A DNA stretch of 64,000 nucleotides from Acanthosepion lycidas. Taxonomy: Eukaryota > Mollusca > Cephalopoda > Sepiida > Sepiidae. Below are positions 47,050-59,237 of this stretch, piece by piece. The notes beneath the pieces were generated by a model. The model was not told the DNA's origin and did not search any database. It saw nothing but the letters and a program-made list of their open reading frames with translations. How positions within the stretch are numbered: position 1 is the stretch's first letter; the number at the start of each line of letters is the position of its first letter. The position numbers and the translations under genes are program-made. The DNA lies in NCBI GenBank assembly GCA_963932145.1, contig OZ010599.1, forward strand, positions 47,533,287 through 47,597,286, written 5' to 3'.

Positions 47050-47690
47050 AGGCATGAAGGTTAAATATTGCTAAATGTTCTGTGCTCAAATGAAAATCTA
47101 TAGAAGCTAAATCTGGTGAGTATGAAGGACATGGAAGAACTTCCTATCTTAATGATCTTATTTTTCCCCTTAGACTTATTTTGCAGAGTGTGCCTTTGCA
47201 TTGTCATGCATAACCATAAGAATAAAACCATTTCTGTTTACCAAAGCAGGACCTTTCTGACATTTCATTTACTCAATAAACATCTGTAGTGATGTTCCTG
47301 TAGCATGTAATAGACAACACTTTTCATATTCTTCCATAGATTTCTGTGGATGGATTTGTCACTGATTTCTCATTTTGTAATAAGCACTGTCTTATTCCCT
47401 TTCTGTTGACATGCAAAACTCATTTTTCATCACCTGTGGTGTTAAAATGAAAGGTTGGCATTTCTGATTGAAGAACATCTGCAGATTGTGAAACACTGTG
47501 TTCAGTTCTTAAGTTAATGCTCATGAGAAACCTAAATATCCTCTTTGCAAGTTTTTCCAGGTAAGGTCTAAAATGTACCATAAACAATACACTGTCAAAT
47601 AGAACAGATGATTCTAGATGCATTCCTAACATTCAATCTTGGTTCCACCTTGATAGGTTGACTCATAATTCATAGGTGTGAAGTATATCC
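47050..47690 (-). pseudogene. mariner transposase relic
   Basis: Minus-strand pieces, in order, include SADVLQSEMPTFHFNTTGDE (~47430-47490), MVMHDNAKAHSAK (~47200-47240) and LPCPSYSPDLASIDFHL (~47090-47140). The second and third match the HDNA..HTA and YSPDLAP.DYHLF blocks carrying the second and third aspartates of a DD34D mariner. Frames change between them. A short SPDLASID keeps the third D. Confidence 0.75.
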
Positions 47691-47778
47691 TAATATTTTT
47701 AATTCTCTTTTATTCTATTATGGTTAATTATATCTTAGTTATGTATATTTTGTTTTTACCTGGTAGTCTAGGTAGCTA

Positions 47779-47850
47779 TTAGGTTGGTGCAAAAATAATG
47801 TTGTTTTCTCACATATGTGAGAAAACGACATTATTTTTGCACCAACCTAA
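47779..47850. mobile_element. 72-bp palindromic mariner MITE (MADE1-like)
   Basis: TTAGGTTGGTGCAAAAATAA begins a 36-base arm whose reverse complement is the second arm with a single mismatch and no loop. TA flanks both sides (47777-47778 and 47851-47852). The termini match those of Hsmar1/MADE1-type mariner elements (TTAGGTTGGTGCAAAA). Confidence 0.92.
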
Positions 47851-47852
47851 TA

Positions 47853-48109
47853 CATATATTCTGCTTGTGATGATGGTCAATATTTGTATCCAGCTGAAAC
47901 TCAAGATTTGTAATGCTGATTTTAAAAGCAAACACACATTCTCTACTAAAATAAGCTTAGTAAATTTGGATATTGGTTGTGGCATATCTTATATAATAAA
48001 ACTAGTACCCATTAAAAAATGAGGAGAGTACTAATGTATGAATTGGAACTTTTTTCCACAATGAAAGTATCTGTATGCTCTGTTTAGTATCACAGTTTGT
48101 TTTCTGGTA
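47853..48109. other. No gene seen
   Basis: AT-rich spacer; the 74-codon ORF beginning inside the MITE is an artefact. Confidence 0.4.
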
Positions 48110-48285
48110 GTTCTAGAGGCATGTGTGGATATATACATGGATAGTGGCTTAGAATGAGAAATCATAAAGATGATTTTGAACTCCCTTAAAGTCCATTACT
48201 TTCATTTATGTGCAAATAATCTTGGGAAATGTATGAATCCATCTCCTTTCCCAGCTATGGATTAAATAGTAAGACTTGTATCTGG
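48110..48285 (+). repeat. Unclassified interspersed repeat, copy 2
   Basis: Aligns with 34280-34440; ends CCCAGCTATGGATTAAATAG. Confidence 0.5.
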
Positions 48286-48404
48286 AAAAATCATTTTTAT
48301 TCTCAGAAAATTGCTAATACAATATCACTCACAAAAAAATATTTTTAAAATCCAAAATATGTGTTGGCTTTAAATAACCCACAAAAGGTTGATAAGCCAT
48401 AAAA

Positions 48405-48560
48405 AAATCAATCAATCAATCAATCAATCAACTTCTGCCTAGGATCATTGCAGTATCTGTGTGATCTATGAAATGTATCACACACATATACTCAGGCACA
48501 CATGAGGTAGTACAGAAAATTTCTTTGCTTGACCCACTTCCCAAAATCTAATCAAACATC
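48405..48560. repeat. (TCAA)n tract and half of a GCTGAAAAGTT-family element
   Basis: TCAA repeats at ~48408-48431. GTACAGAAAATTTCTTTGCT followed by ACCCACTTCCCAAAAT at ~48508-48547 matches the arms at 8272 and 58563. Confidence 0.55.
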
Positions 48561-49035
48561 AAATTTAGGCAGCAAGAATTCATATAATCATTTTTTGTTA
48601 AATTCTGCCAACAAAGTCTGTCAGCTAAATTTTTGTATTTTTCTAATTTTCAAATAAATGTTGATTATCAGAATAAAAATTGTGGATAAATTTGATGAAG
48701 TTCATGTTTTGGGTTCTGTTTTTGTTCAAGTATTTTTGACTTTCTTATTACAGGTGATTTCGTTGGCTACATCCTGGGAATTTCTTTAGGATTAGAATGC
48801 TAGGATTAAAAATTAAACAAACAGATCTTTTTGATTGAATTTAACAAAATTTGTTTAGATTTTCCTCTAATAAGATTTCACAAATATTCAAGCCAATAGA
48901 TAAAGATAAATAAATTTACTGTTTAATAAATAAATGGAGCATCTACTCAAATATGAGTATCCACTAAAAATAACATTTAAGTAATAGAATCTGCCAGATT
49001 AATAAATAAAAAAATCTATAGATTTTTAGAAATGT
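48561..49035. other. No gene seen
   Basis: AT-rich spacer. Confidence 0.4.
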
Positions 49036-49039
49036 ATAT

Positions 49040-49460
49040 ATGCAGGTGCGATGGGTAAATTGTCACCATTTTATATTTTTAATTTTGTGCATACATTTTG
49101 TTTGTTTTTGATTTTGTCAACAGCACAATATAGTAAGGTCAGTTGGGCACTGTCTGTGAGCAAAAGCGTACCATAACAGAATTCAGAAATTTGGAAATGG
49201 CATGCTGTACTGAACATTTTAGAGTGTTTTGGTGTCAATCTGAAGACAGTGCAGTGGATTTGGAAAAAGTTGGATCAGTCTAATTGTGATTATGAAGGTA
49301 CAGCACCTAGGAAAATTCACTCTGATTGTTCTGATAAGAAAAGAACTCCTAAATTTGTTGGTGAGGGCCTTAGACTCAACACTGTAACCTACATCAATTG
49401 TCTTGAGGAGGAACCCAGTCATGGCTGTCAGACAATTTCTGCTACCACATCACTCTGAAC
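49040..49460 (+). pseudogene. mariner element 5' portion, relic
   Basis: Opens CAGGTGCGATGGGTAAATTG, the same terminal sequence as 61957. FRVFGVNLKTVQWIWKKLDQ (~49218-49275) is the transposase HTH segment. A jump to GEGLRLNTVTYINCLEEE and GCQTISATTSL follows, near the middle of the protein, so the interior is missing. Same family and strand as 61957-62690. Confidence 0.7.
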
Positions 49461-49465
49461 TAGAA

Positions 49466-49549
49466 GTTCTCCGTGGCTGAACAGTCATAACGCGTTAGGC
49501 TTAATGACGGTTTCATATAGGAATACAGGTTCAACTTCTGTCTGAGAAT
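49466..49549 (+). tRNA. tRNA-like sequence (pseudo-tRNA or SINE head)
   Basis: 84 bases with a D-arm-like TGGCTGAACAGTCATAACGC, a 5-bp anticodon stem CGTTA/TGACG enclosing a 7-base loop, an extra arm, and a T arm ACAGG/TCTGT with loop TTCAACT. The acceptor arm GTTCTCC/TGAGAAT pairs at most positions. Length and the extra arm suit a type II (Leu/Ser-like) tRNA. The base before the anticodon is G instead of the universal U and some stem pairs are lost, so it is probably a pseudo-tRNA or the 5' part of a SINE. Confidence 0.5.
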
Positions 49550-49757
49550 GCATATTTTCTATGAAATTTCTCAAACATTCAGGCCAGTAAATGTAATTAA
49601 TACTGTTTAATTAAAAAACAGACTATTTACTCAAATAAGAGTATCCCTAAAAAAAACGTATGAACAGAAGATATATTAAACAATATATAGGAAAATATTG
49701 GTATAATTTTTTGTTTTTTATTCCTTAAATTTTATTAACCAGCCTATTAAATCACTC

Positions 49758-49778
49758 TCTGTCTATCTATCTATCTAT

Positions 49779-49838
<60 letters not shown>

Positions 49839-49875
49839 ATATACGCATATTTATATAAGTATATATATATATAAA
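49758..49875. repeat. (TCTA)n-(TA)n-(TG)n microsatellite
   Basis: Direct reading. Confidence 0.97.
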
Positions 49876-51090
49876 AGTAACCTACCTGAAAAGCTTGTGT
49901 GAATGAATGGGACAACAAGAATTGAGAGGAATAATAAAGACACACTTTACTAAAAGCTACAAAGGATAGGAAGTTGGGGAGAGCCATGGCCTCTCCTGAA
50001 GGTACAGGCCACAAAGAAGAAGAGGAAGAGTAGGTCTTGTTCTCAATCACCAGTCTCACTTGCTTGAAAGTATTCACAATGACATAAAAAAATTGTAAGC
50101 AATTTAGAACACATCTACTATGTGATTTCTAAGTGAGCCTCAGTCAATGGGTGTATGAAATCAACCAGGCTTTTGGAGAAGTTGCTCCACCAGGTTCCAG
50201 TGTGATAAATTTGCAATATTCAAACAGATCTTGAAGTGAACAACCATCAGAACTACAGTTGGGCAGATGAGAAATAGGTTCACACTTTTACTGCATGAAC
50301 CTCCTCATCCTGTTATTTCGCTGTATTCAGCAAAATCTCAACAACTTGGATAATGAATGCTGCATTCATTGATAGATGACAACTGCTGTTGAGATGTGTA
50401 TATATCTTTGAATTTTGTGTTTTTCATATATGCAAGATTAGACAGCATCATCACAAATGATGAAAAGTAGGTACCTGTGTATCAACATGACAAAGAAATG
50501 AAATTGGATAGACATAGATGCTATAACTATAATCATGCCAAAGCCAAATCTGCATCAGAAAAAGGTTATATGTTATAACTGATAGGATATACAAATTGTT
50601 GATTGCTGTTAATGTCTTGATCAGAACAAAACTGTCAACATATACAGCATGTATCTATCTACAAATAGGTCATTTTTTTCACTTTTTTAGAAAATCAACA
50701 TTGCACTCTGTATGAAAGCTTGGGTTTGATATGATAACTACTTACACCAAAAATTAGATTCATAGCTTTTACCAATTTTTGAACATTTAGTTTTGAATAT
50801 CATCTGATTACATACAAACTAACCTTAAAATTTTACTATTTCATTCATTAAATCCAAATAAAGTTGATATTTTTATATTAGATACATTGAATGGAAAATA
50901 TAATCAAACCAGAATTCTGATTATGAATCACCACAAGCAATTTTTTACTGTATTTGATCAGTAAAAAGTGTATGAAAATTGTAAAAGATTACAAAGATGG
51001 CTACTCAATAAATAAAATCTTACAACATTTGTTAGTTCATAATTAATAAAAACAAAAAACAGGTAAGTGTATATAACACTATAATACTGC
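49876..51090. other. No gene assigned
   Basis: 49900-50080 is less AT-rich and may be repeat-derived, but I cannot name it. The rest is AT-rich spacer. Confidence 0.35.
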
Positions 51091-51495
51091 TGTGTGACAC
51101 CCAGCAATTGGCCTGTGGTCAACTCCCAGCCGCTGCGCGAAACTGTAATGTTTCTTCTACCGGCATTTTGCGGTTGACTCTTTGTTGCTGCCACCAGCCT
51201 GTCACCCAGTCGATTGCTGGTTGTCGCTACTCGGTGAAATCCCCTGGTCAGGATACCAATATGGGACACTGGCCTGTCCAGGGTCGAATTCTGGTCATCG
51301 ATGTTAACAGCTTCACATCAGCTGTACCAGTTTGATATCAGCTCTGTCATTCTTAGCTCACTTGCAATGTCTGGTTACTGGAGTAGCTGCTTCGATCTCA
51401 AGTCTAACCTACCCACGTTGTGACTTTGGTCTTAGGTAGACGAGATTAATCAGGCATTGGGCCGTAGTGTAAGCTGAGTCCAGATTGAAGGTGGT
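51091..51495. other. GC-richer unclassified block
   Basis: Markedly higher GC and CpG than the surroundings (CCGCTGCGCGAAACTG, CCCAGTCGATTGC). A T-arm-like CCAGGGTCGAATTCTGG lies near 51278-51294. An A-rich tail (AAATAAATAAATAAAAGAAA) ends it. It could be a SINE or part of an LTR-type element. Confidence 0.35.
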
Positions 51496-51589
51496 ATCAC
51501 ACTAGCACAAAGGAAAAAATAAATAAATAAAAGAAAAACCCAAGAGATTCAAGTATGTTAAGAAATAAAAAATTAACTTTATCCTTTTG

Positions 51590-52990
51590 TTATATACAGG
51601 AGTGTGTTTTTCTCCCAGTCCGTCTCCTACGAAATGTGACACTTCTATATTTCAAGCAAGTTGGTATCGTAAGTCAACTAATTTAGTTCTTAGGTGTTGG
51701 CTTGGCTTCAATCATCAGTATAACTTGCTATTGGTAGGATAGGCGAAGTCGGAGGTTGTGGAATCTCTCGGTCAGTTTCTGCGAGGCAACATTCTGGTTA
51801 GCTCTGACTCTAACTCCAACTGAAACTGCCGAATGACCACATGCTGTTCGTTTATATGGATACTGACCAAAACCTGGTGTTCTTAGTAAATCTCGATTTC
51901 TAACAAGAAATCTCTTTGTTGACTGGCCAGGAAAATTGATTACTTCCCATTTTTGGAAAATTAATCACTTTTCATTTTGGGGGTTCTCCGTCAACCATTA
52001 GGGAAGGTCAAAGGAGAATTATCCTCCTAGACTCTTTCTCTCTCACATTGATATCTCATACCAATCCCTTCAGTGGGCGTTAACAACTTCTCCGCCTTTC
52101 TCATCCATTCACCTCCGCCCATCACACATGCCACCACCCGACCAATGATATCTCGGCCACTTTGGTGTGGCTAAGCTGGCCTCCTTAAAATTATAATCCA
52201 GAATTTTTGTTTACAAAATTCTCCTTTTTCCTATTGGCCAAAATTTTTACAAATTCCATATTGCAAATTAAATTTCTATCATATCTTTTTGCCACCCAGA
52301 ATTCACTTAGGCAGCACTCTCTACCAACTCATCAATCACTGTCAAAGTTTGCCATCTGGTTCTTTCGTTAAGTTAGCTTTATAATGGAATCTCTGGTTTG
52401 TAAAGAAATTAAATTCTTTTATCTCACCAAATCTCAATTCTTCACTCTATTTTCTGTCTCATGCCAAAAGTTTACATACACCATATCGCTATTCAATGCC
52501 TCAGCATCTGAATTGACACGTTGATAAGGTAAATAATAACAAACCCCCTCACCTATGTGAAGACAATGCCCAAATTTTACAATTGCCACATTGCTTCTCT
52601 TCGCCGGTATCCAAGAAAAAAATAAATGATATCTTGGAAAGATAATTAACATTGATTCTCCCTGTCCTGTATCTGTATTGTCTCAAGTCAAAAATTTTAT
52701 GACCGACTTGTAGTTTGCCTCAAATTTTCATATTTGCCTTTCTTTCTATCTTCCTCAGCGAGACATAAATCAACCTGACAAGACCTCACACATGGCTTTT
52801 TCCACAGGTTTACTATCTTTTGTGAAAAGTATCTTTTTCATAAATAGAATAAAATCTATCTTTTAATGTCGATCAGTCTATCTTTCGTGATAGCTCTTTT
52901 TCGCCTTAAGTCTTTCCTGTTTTTTAATTTCTATGGTTAATTAGTTAGCCAATTACCATAGCTAAATAGTGTCACAGCTGGACCCAAATT
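51590..52990. other. Unclassified block, possibly repeat-derived
   Basis: 51600-51860 and 52000-52160 are GC-richer than the background, with no long ORF and no recognised protein. AGTGTCACAGCTGGACCC near 52969-52986 weakly mirrors GTGTGACACCCAGC at 51093. The two blocks might be edges of one non-coding repeat. Confidence 0.25.
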
Positions 52991-54430
52991 ATAAGACAAA
53001 TTGTCTTAAATTTGCATTGTTTATTGAAAATAACACTAAAACTACTGCACTGTATAAGTTACATCATAATATAGCTAAATTGTTCAGTATAATTTCCCTT
53101 TGAAGTATATGAAGTTCTTATTTGATGGCACAATGATTTATTAGTAGTGTACTTGTGGCTTGCTTCTTGTCCATATACAGTTTGCTTCAGGAAATTATAA
53201 TTTATAATTATAAATTTTATAAGGCTGTGTTATAAGGCATTTCCTGATTAACAAAATGAAATTCCAATCCTACAATTTTAAACATAAATGTAATCTTTAA
53301 ACACGTTTCCTCAAAAAATGGTAATGATTTAGAAAAAAATATTTTGTGTCATTATTTATCATGTCAAACCCCAACTTTCAAATTGAATGCAATACCATGC
53401 CTAAAAATAGACCAGTCCTAATCAACTAAGTGTGGTTGATGCAATCACTTAGAAGTACTCACAACTGCTCAAAGTTATTTTATTTAACAGTATTATATGG
53501 CATGTGAATAATCAAAGAAAACTGCAACTGGACTGGGAAATCCTACTTTTAAGATGTAATACTCATTAATCATCACCTTTTCTGCTCCCTGTAAAACTTC
53601 TGAAGTGATTAGCTCTACAAAAATGACTTAAACCTCAAAACAATTCTGTAAATTTTCTTCAATTTGATCTCATTCTATCACAAATGAATCTATGCTTTAC
53701 AATCACAATGGCATAGAGTGATAATCAACAATAGTAATTATGTTGAACAATTGTTGACTGTATAAAATGTTCAAAAGATTTCTTGCTAATCCAATTTTGC
53801 TACAGTGTAGTATTCAGAAAGTATTTAGACTCTTTCTTTATTATACTGCATAAATTAACCTTAAATTAATGTAGGTAATATATTGTGATATACAAAATTT
53901 GGCAATATAAAGAAAAATAGACAGTTGCAAATATACAAAAGAAAGAAAAGAAGAATATTCAGATGTCTTAATTTAATAACATTAATTACAAACCCTTATG
54001 TTTGTAATTACTGCTTAACTAAGTTTTTATTTTTATTTTCTAAAACTGAATTAGACGTAGACAGCATTCTTGTGGATTTTTAGTTCACACTTTGTTTTAA
54101 TCAATCATGTCTGAAGTTGTTTTTTTTAAACAAGATGCCACCATCTTTCATCAAAATTCTCTGTGTCAAAGAGAATAAGTGATCCATCAATACATGTTGA
54201 TGCATTATTCCATTCATGGTTCCTTCAGTTGCATAGTGTTTCAGTGCCATTTAAAGAAAACATGCAAACCTTATAATATTTCCATTTTTGTGCTTTACTG
54301 TCAGTCTGATGTCTTTTCATTCATAAGTGCCACCATCTTTTCTCTACACATGATAATTTGAGGAAAAAATAAAGTTTAATTTTAATCTCCTTTGAACAGA
54401 ATTGTAATATAGTAACAACTCTAAGTAGGG
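52991..54430. other. No gene; possible Tc1 end
   Basis: TACAGTGTAGTATTCAGAAA followed by GTATTTAGACTCTTTC (~53801-53836) resembles Tc1 terminal repeats known from fish. The transposase is not recognised. 53986-54011 holds a small 10-bp-arm palindrome. Confidence 0.3.
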
Positions 54431-54439
54431 GTTTATGAA

Positions 54440-57400
54440 GCTGCTAATCATACATCTCATGTCTACACTATCTTTATAAGAAAGGAGCTTCTACTTCCAG
54501 TAATCAATGATTTTATTGCATCACATGTCTCCCATTCTTCATAAAAGAAGCGAATAGGAAGCTTATCCCCCTTTTTATTTAGAATGTATAGAATTACTGT
54601 AAGAGAAAGAAAAATATCTACAATGATAAAATATGTATCCCTATATGAGAGTAAATATTTCTTAGTCCAACCTGTCAGTTTTTCTCTCAATTTTTTTCAA
54701 TAAATATTTTTTTTCAATAAACACATTTTTTTGTTTTTATGTCTTTCATTGGAATTACAATAATGAAATGATAGCATATATATGAATTAATTTGATTCTA
54801 CTGGGCTGAATATATTCTGTAAGGGTCTTTCACTAGTGTTTCACTGTCATCACTTGATTCAACTATAATTTCAGGCAGGGTTACCTCCTGCTTCACATGT
54901 TTAAAGTATGATGAATTTCACATGATTTGGTGGTTGTCAAGGTCTGCAGTCATCATTCTATCCTTTCTTTGAATGACTGTGTATGGCTTCATATTGAAGA
55001 GCATTGAAAGCTTTTTCCTAGCTCTTTGATATGAAGCCATATATTGTGTCTATATTGTTTAACAACAAAAAATGACAATGTCTGGATAAAACCTCTCTGA
55101 TCTGCATTTGTCTTCATCTTGTCTTTACAAAGATGCAAGGAACTAAAATTTTGGGATGTGGATTATATGGTATACCAATATTCATATTCCTTCTTGTGAG
55201 AGCTTTAAAAGGAGACACTTTGGTTGTGCTGTGGCTCTGTACTAGCAGAGAAAATGTGGTAACTACATTTTCTAGCCCTATACTGTAATTACATAAATTT
55301 GTTCATTGTCCTCATAAATTGCTTGACCTCACCATTTGCTTTAGAACTGCAAAGTATGGTTTTACTATAACGAAAACGCAACTGAATGCCAAAGTCCCTG
55401 AATTCCCCACTTTGAAATGGAGGCCTATTATCTGTCTTGACTACTGTCAATATAGAAGTTAAACAAGAGATGACCACTTTTCCTGATGACAGGATTATTT
55501 TAACTTCAGGAACTTGGCTGTATTCATCAATGGCCACTAGCATATAGTCACCTGACATGAAGGGTCCTGAGAAATCTGAGGTGATTTCTGTCCATGTAGC
55601 AGAGGATAAAGGTGTTGGGAATAGCGGTTCATGCTGAACTGGTGTAGGGGGTTGATACCTGACATAGAACAAAAGCTTGTATAATATCTTCCACTATCCT
55701 ATCAACACTTGGAAACCATACCTTCATTCCTAATTTTGTGTTGATTATCCCTTGGTCAGTGTGGTGTGTGATGTCAATCATTCTCTTCAGCAGCACCAAT
55801 AGAACTATCAAGCAGAGCAACACCATCTGTGATAGATAGCTAATCCTTGAACTGGATGAAACTGGATAAATCTGAACCTTGCCTCCCTAGAGGACTGGAT
55901 TGCTGATATCTTTGTTTGAAGCTAGGTGTCCTGTTGTATTTCAGTTCTGATTTCTTCTAGAGTCAGAGTTTTGAGGACTGCATTATTCATCACATAGGGT
56001 GCATATTTTTCAGTTGTAGAATCTTTCTCTGGTTACTGGTATGGGTGTTGACTGAAATAGTCTGCTGGGTTCTTTTTGTCTCTTCCTGGATATTATATTA
56101 ACTCATACTAGTATTGAATGCGTCAAAGTCTCCAATGTTCTATGCAGGTTGTACATGATTTCTGTCTTTTGTCAATGCCTATAAATGGTTTATATTCAGT
56201 TATTATCCTGAATTTTGATCCAAACAGGTAGAGACAGAAGTGTTCAACAGCATATACTACCATTAACATTTCTATTTGTGTTTGGAAATAGCATTGTTTT
56301 GCCTTTATGAGTACTCTGTTTGAATAGCAGATTAATTTATATTCTTGAGTGAGCATTGCACTCATCCCCACAAGACTTAAATTATGATGATGTTCGTTTG
56401 CTTATTGGGTTTGAAGTATGCCATAATCCTAGCTCCAATCAATATCCTTGAGTTTAGTGAAGGCTTTCTGCTCAACATAAGACTATTTCCAGGGTACATC
56501 TTTCTTTGTGAACTTTTGAAGTAGCTCACTGATGGTAGTGTAATGTGGGATGAATAGGAAGATGTACGGAGCCATTCCTAGGAATGAGTTAACTTCTCAG
56601 GGTGCCTCTGGTGAGCAACTGGTTAAAATTGCCTTGATCTTTTGTGTATCAGGTACAATTCCTTTTTCACTAAAAAATATGACCAAAGGTAAATACATTT
56701 TAAAATTCCCTTTACAGCTACAATTTCATAAAGTTTAAAAATAGATACATTAAAGCAGACTTGGTGTCAACATCACACAGATGTTGTAGAAAGCACACCA
56801 TGTAACTCTATCCAATCCAATAAATGCTAACACAACAAAAAATATTAAATGTTAGCTTTCATTTGAAGTCTATCTTGGGCCTATATAAGAACGGACCAAA
56901 AGCCACACAGGTTGCTCACAGCAAGCACACACACAGGAACACACACAAGAATATCCACAGCAAACACACAGAGGGGCACACATGGTGCATTCACTTATAC
57001 CATACCATACAGAAATAAAATACTTACCCAAACACCCAACCACAGAAAAAGAAACTTCCAAAGTGAGTTACTTCTATCCATAAATATATGCACATACCCT
57101 CAAACACACACACGCATACACACATCTTCACACTTATGTGTATATAAACCACATACGTATCTGTACATATGTGGACATTTGATTTTCTAAACTTTATTAC
57201 TTTAGACTTTCTAAGAACTCTAACCCTTCTAAGAAAACTTTCTTCTTTCACTTAATGTTTACCATTGTTGCTATCAATTTGTATTGAAATTTGCTCAACA
57301 ATGTTGTTTTATTCTTCATTTGGAGCATGCAAAAATCATTTTCACTTTCTTTTTCTCATCTGCTACCGGCTGAAATATCACCTTGCCTAAGGGGATTAGC

Positions 57401-58135
57401 AGTAAGCACCTTCATTCTACTGTCAAAACAAGGCCAGCAGTAAACCCATGAAACATCATTATTCAGTTTTGCTCAAGATTCCTGGAGATGTTTAAATGTT
57501 GTTCTTAGGCTATTGTTGGGTGGTTTTTCCTGTGAACTATAATATCATCAGAGAAATTCTTTACTCTGGGAATGTCTCTTAGTAGATCTGCTATTGCATT
57601 CTGGAAGATTTTTGGTATTGTATTGACACCACATAATAACTTCTAATCCTACATATGTAGTGAATGTAGTTATGTACCAGCATGTTTCTTTTAGCACAAG
57701 TTGATGATACACACTTGAGGTGTCAGATTTGCTGAAAACCTTGGATGTGTTGAGGTCAGCAATAAGGTCATCACCCTTCGATGTTTCTCTCTCTCTGAAT
57801 AGCTTTGTTTACTTTTCTCATGTCTATACAGAAACTCACTCCACCAGTCCACTGGATTCACCCAGATTGTAGGCCCCATGAATTTCTCTTTGACATCCAA
57901 TTGTTCCAGTTATTTTATCTCTGTCTCTGTATCTTTCCATACATGAAAGTGTATCATTGCTAAAAAGTAGTGCCTTACAGCTCATGAAAGATTAATGTGA
58001 CAGAGACCCATTAGGGATACCCAAAGAAAACACAGAGACCAGTTTAGCATGCATGAAGAGCTGTCTGAAGTCTGCTCATCCATACATCCTGCATCTGTGC
58101 TATCTTTATTAGAAAGGAACTGATAATAAATAATG
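54440..58135 (-). mobile_element. Gypsy-type LTR retrotransposon fossil 4, pol region
   Basis: Minus-strand parts from the right: reverse transcriptase (~57400-57950, with an FSDDIIVH YxDD-type box near 57547-57570), the RT-to-RNase H linker (~56460-56610), RNase H (~56123-56371), zinc-binding and integrase regions (~55289-55826). 54440-54525 and 58065-58150 share a TCCTTTCTWATAAAGATAG segment and neighbouring bases, and may be remnants of its LTRs. A CA-rich stretch interrupts it at ~56620-57250. It is broken, with about ten breaks. K02A2.6-like group. Old copy. Confidence 0.78.
56860..57180. repeat. CA-rich stretch within Gypsy fossil 4
   Basis: Imperfect ACACAC- and GAACACACAC-type repeats. 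ORFs across it are artefacts. Confidence 0.7.
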
Positions 58136-58150
58136 TCACAACATCTCAAT

Positions 58151-58560
58151 GGCTATTAGGTTTTTTGGTAACTACTTCTTAAAGATTGAGAAGCTTCTTT
58201 CTTTGCATTTTGTTTGGCATTCATTTGCATGTTCAGATAAAAATACTTAAAAGAATGTTGTAACTGATCTCAAACTTCTTCTAAATAACTAAATGTTTAT
58301 GAACCAAATAATGTTTTTGTAGCATAAAATTTCAGAATGCATATTTCTTTCTTTTGTTCTTGTGAATTCCTTATATTTATCATATTAATGAACATCTGAT
58401 CAAATGAAGTTGATGTAGTCAATGACTTCAGTCAACTCCTACCCATCTCAAATATTCTAGAACTTTTTATACCATTATATAAAATTTAAGAGTTATATTA
58501 AATTTCATGTAATGGTTTTATAAAGTTTATCATCATATCTAAATATCTGTCTCCATAATA
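58151..58560. other. No gene seen
   Basis: AT-rich spacer. Confidence 0.4.
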
Positions 58561-58562
58561 TA

Positions 58563-58670
58563 TACAAGGTGGTAGTGAAAAGTTCTCAGCATAATCCACT
58601 TCTCAAAGTGAACACCAGATTTTTTTTAATCCCTTCGGAGTTAAGTCGAGAACTTTTTGGCATATACAGC
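58563..58670. mobile_element. ~105-bp TIR element (GAAAAGTTCTC family)
   Basis: AGGTGGTAGTGAAAAGTTCT at the left is mirrored by CGAGAACTTTTTGGC at the right. Confidence 0.55.
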
Positions 58671-59177
58671 AATTTGTGAATAGCACCATAATGCTCAGCA
58701 AAACAAACAGTACACAAAGATAACAAATTTTGGAAGCTATCCATAAAAAGTTAAAACAACCAACAATTAACAAAATCATCTATGATTCTGGGATAAGCAT
58801 CCTGAAATGTATCTAAATTCTCAGAAACCACATTAAGTAATGGTCACACAACACCACAGAGTTTCAAAACAACATCACACTCCTGTGGCAACACAAAAAT
58901 GCAAAACTCAAAATCATACAAAACATCCTCTCCAGACAGACTTTGAATTTCATTTAATTTCTTTCTTTCTTTCTAAATAATGACTGAAGCCAATCAAAAG
59001 CTTGGAAGCTTAACAAGAACAAACAAACTGTAGACAGTTCATTTACACCTTTATCACCAAGATATAAAAACTAATCTACCAAAAAGAAAAACTTATTAAA
59101 AAATATATTATATACATAACTTTCCCTTTGTGTTTAACAAAACTTGTTTGAATGGATATCTGATGTTTAGATACACT

Positions 59178-59178
<1 letters not shown>
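58671..59178. other. No gene assigned
   Basis: AT-rich; a decayed frame around 58850-58950 is faintly PLE-like but not supportable. Confidence 0.3.

Positions 59179-59232
<54 letters not shown>
59179..59232. repeat. (TA)n microsatellite
   Basis: Direct TA repeats abutting the next element. Confidence 0.98.

Positions 59233-59237
<5 letters not shown>

Noticed and set aside
54463-54690. 75-codon minus-strand ORF with a hydrophobic segment, possible small membrane protein
   Set aside because: Overlaps the region resembling the end of Gypsy fossil 4 and shows no family match.
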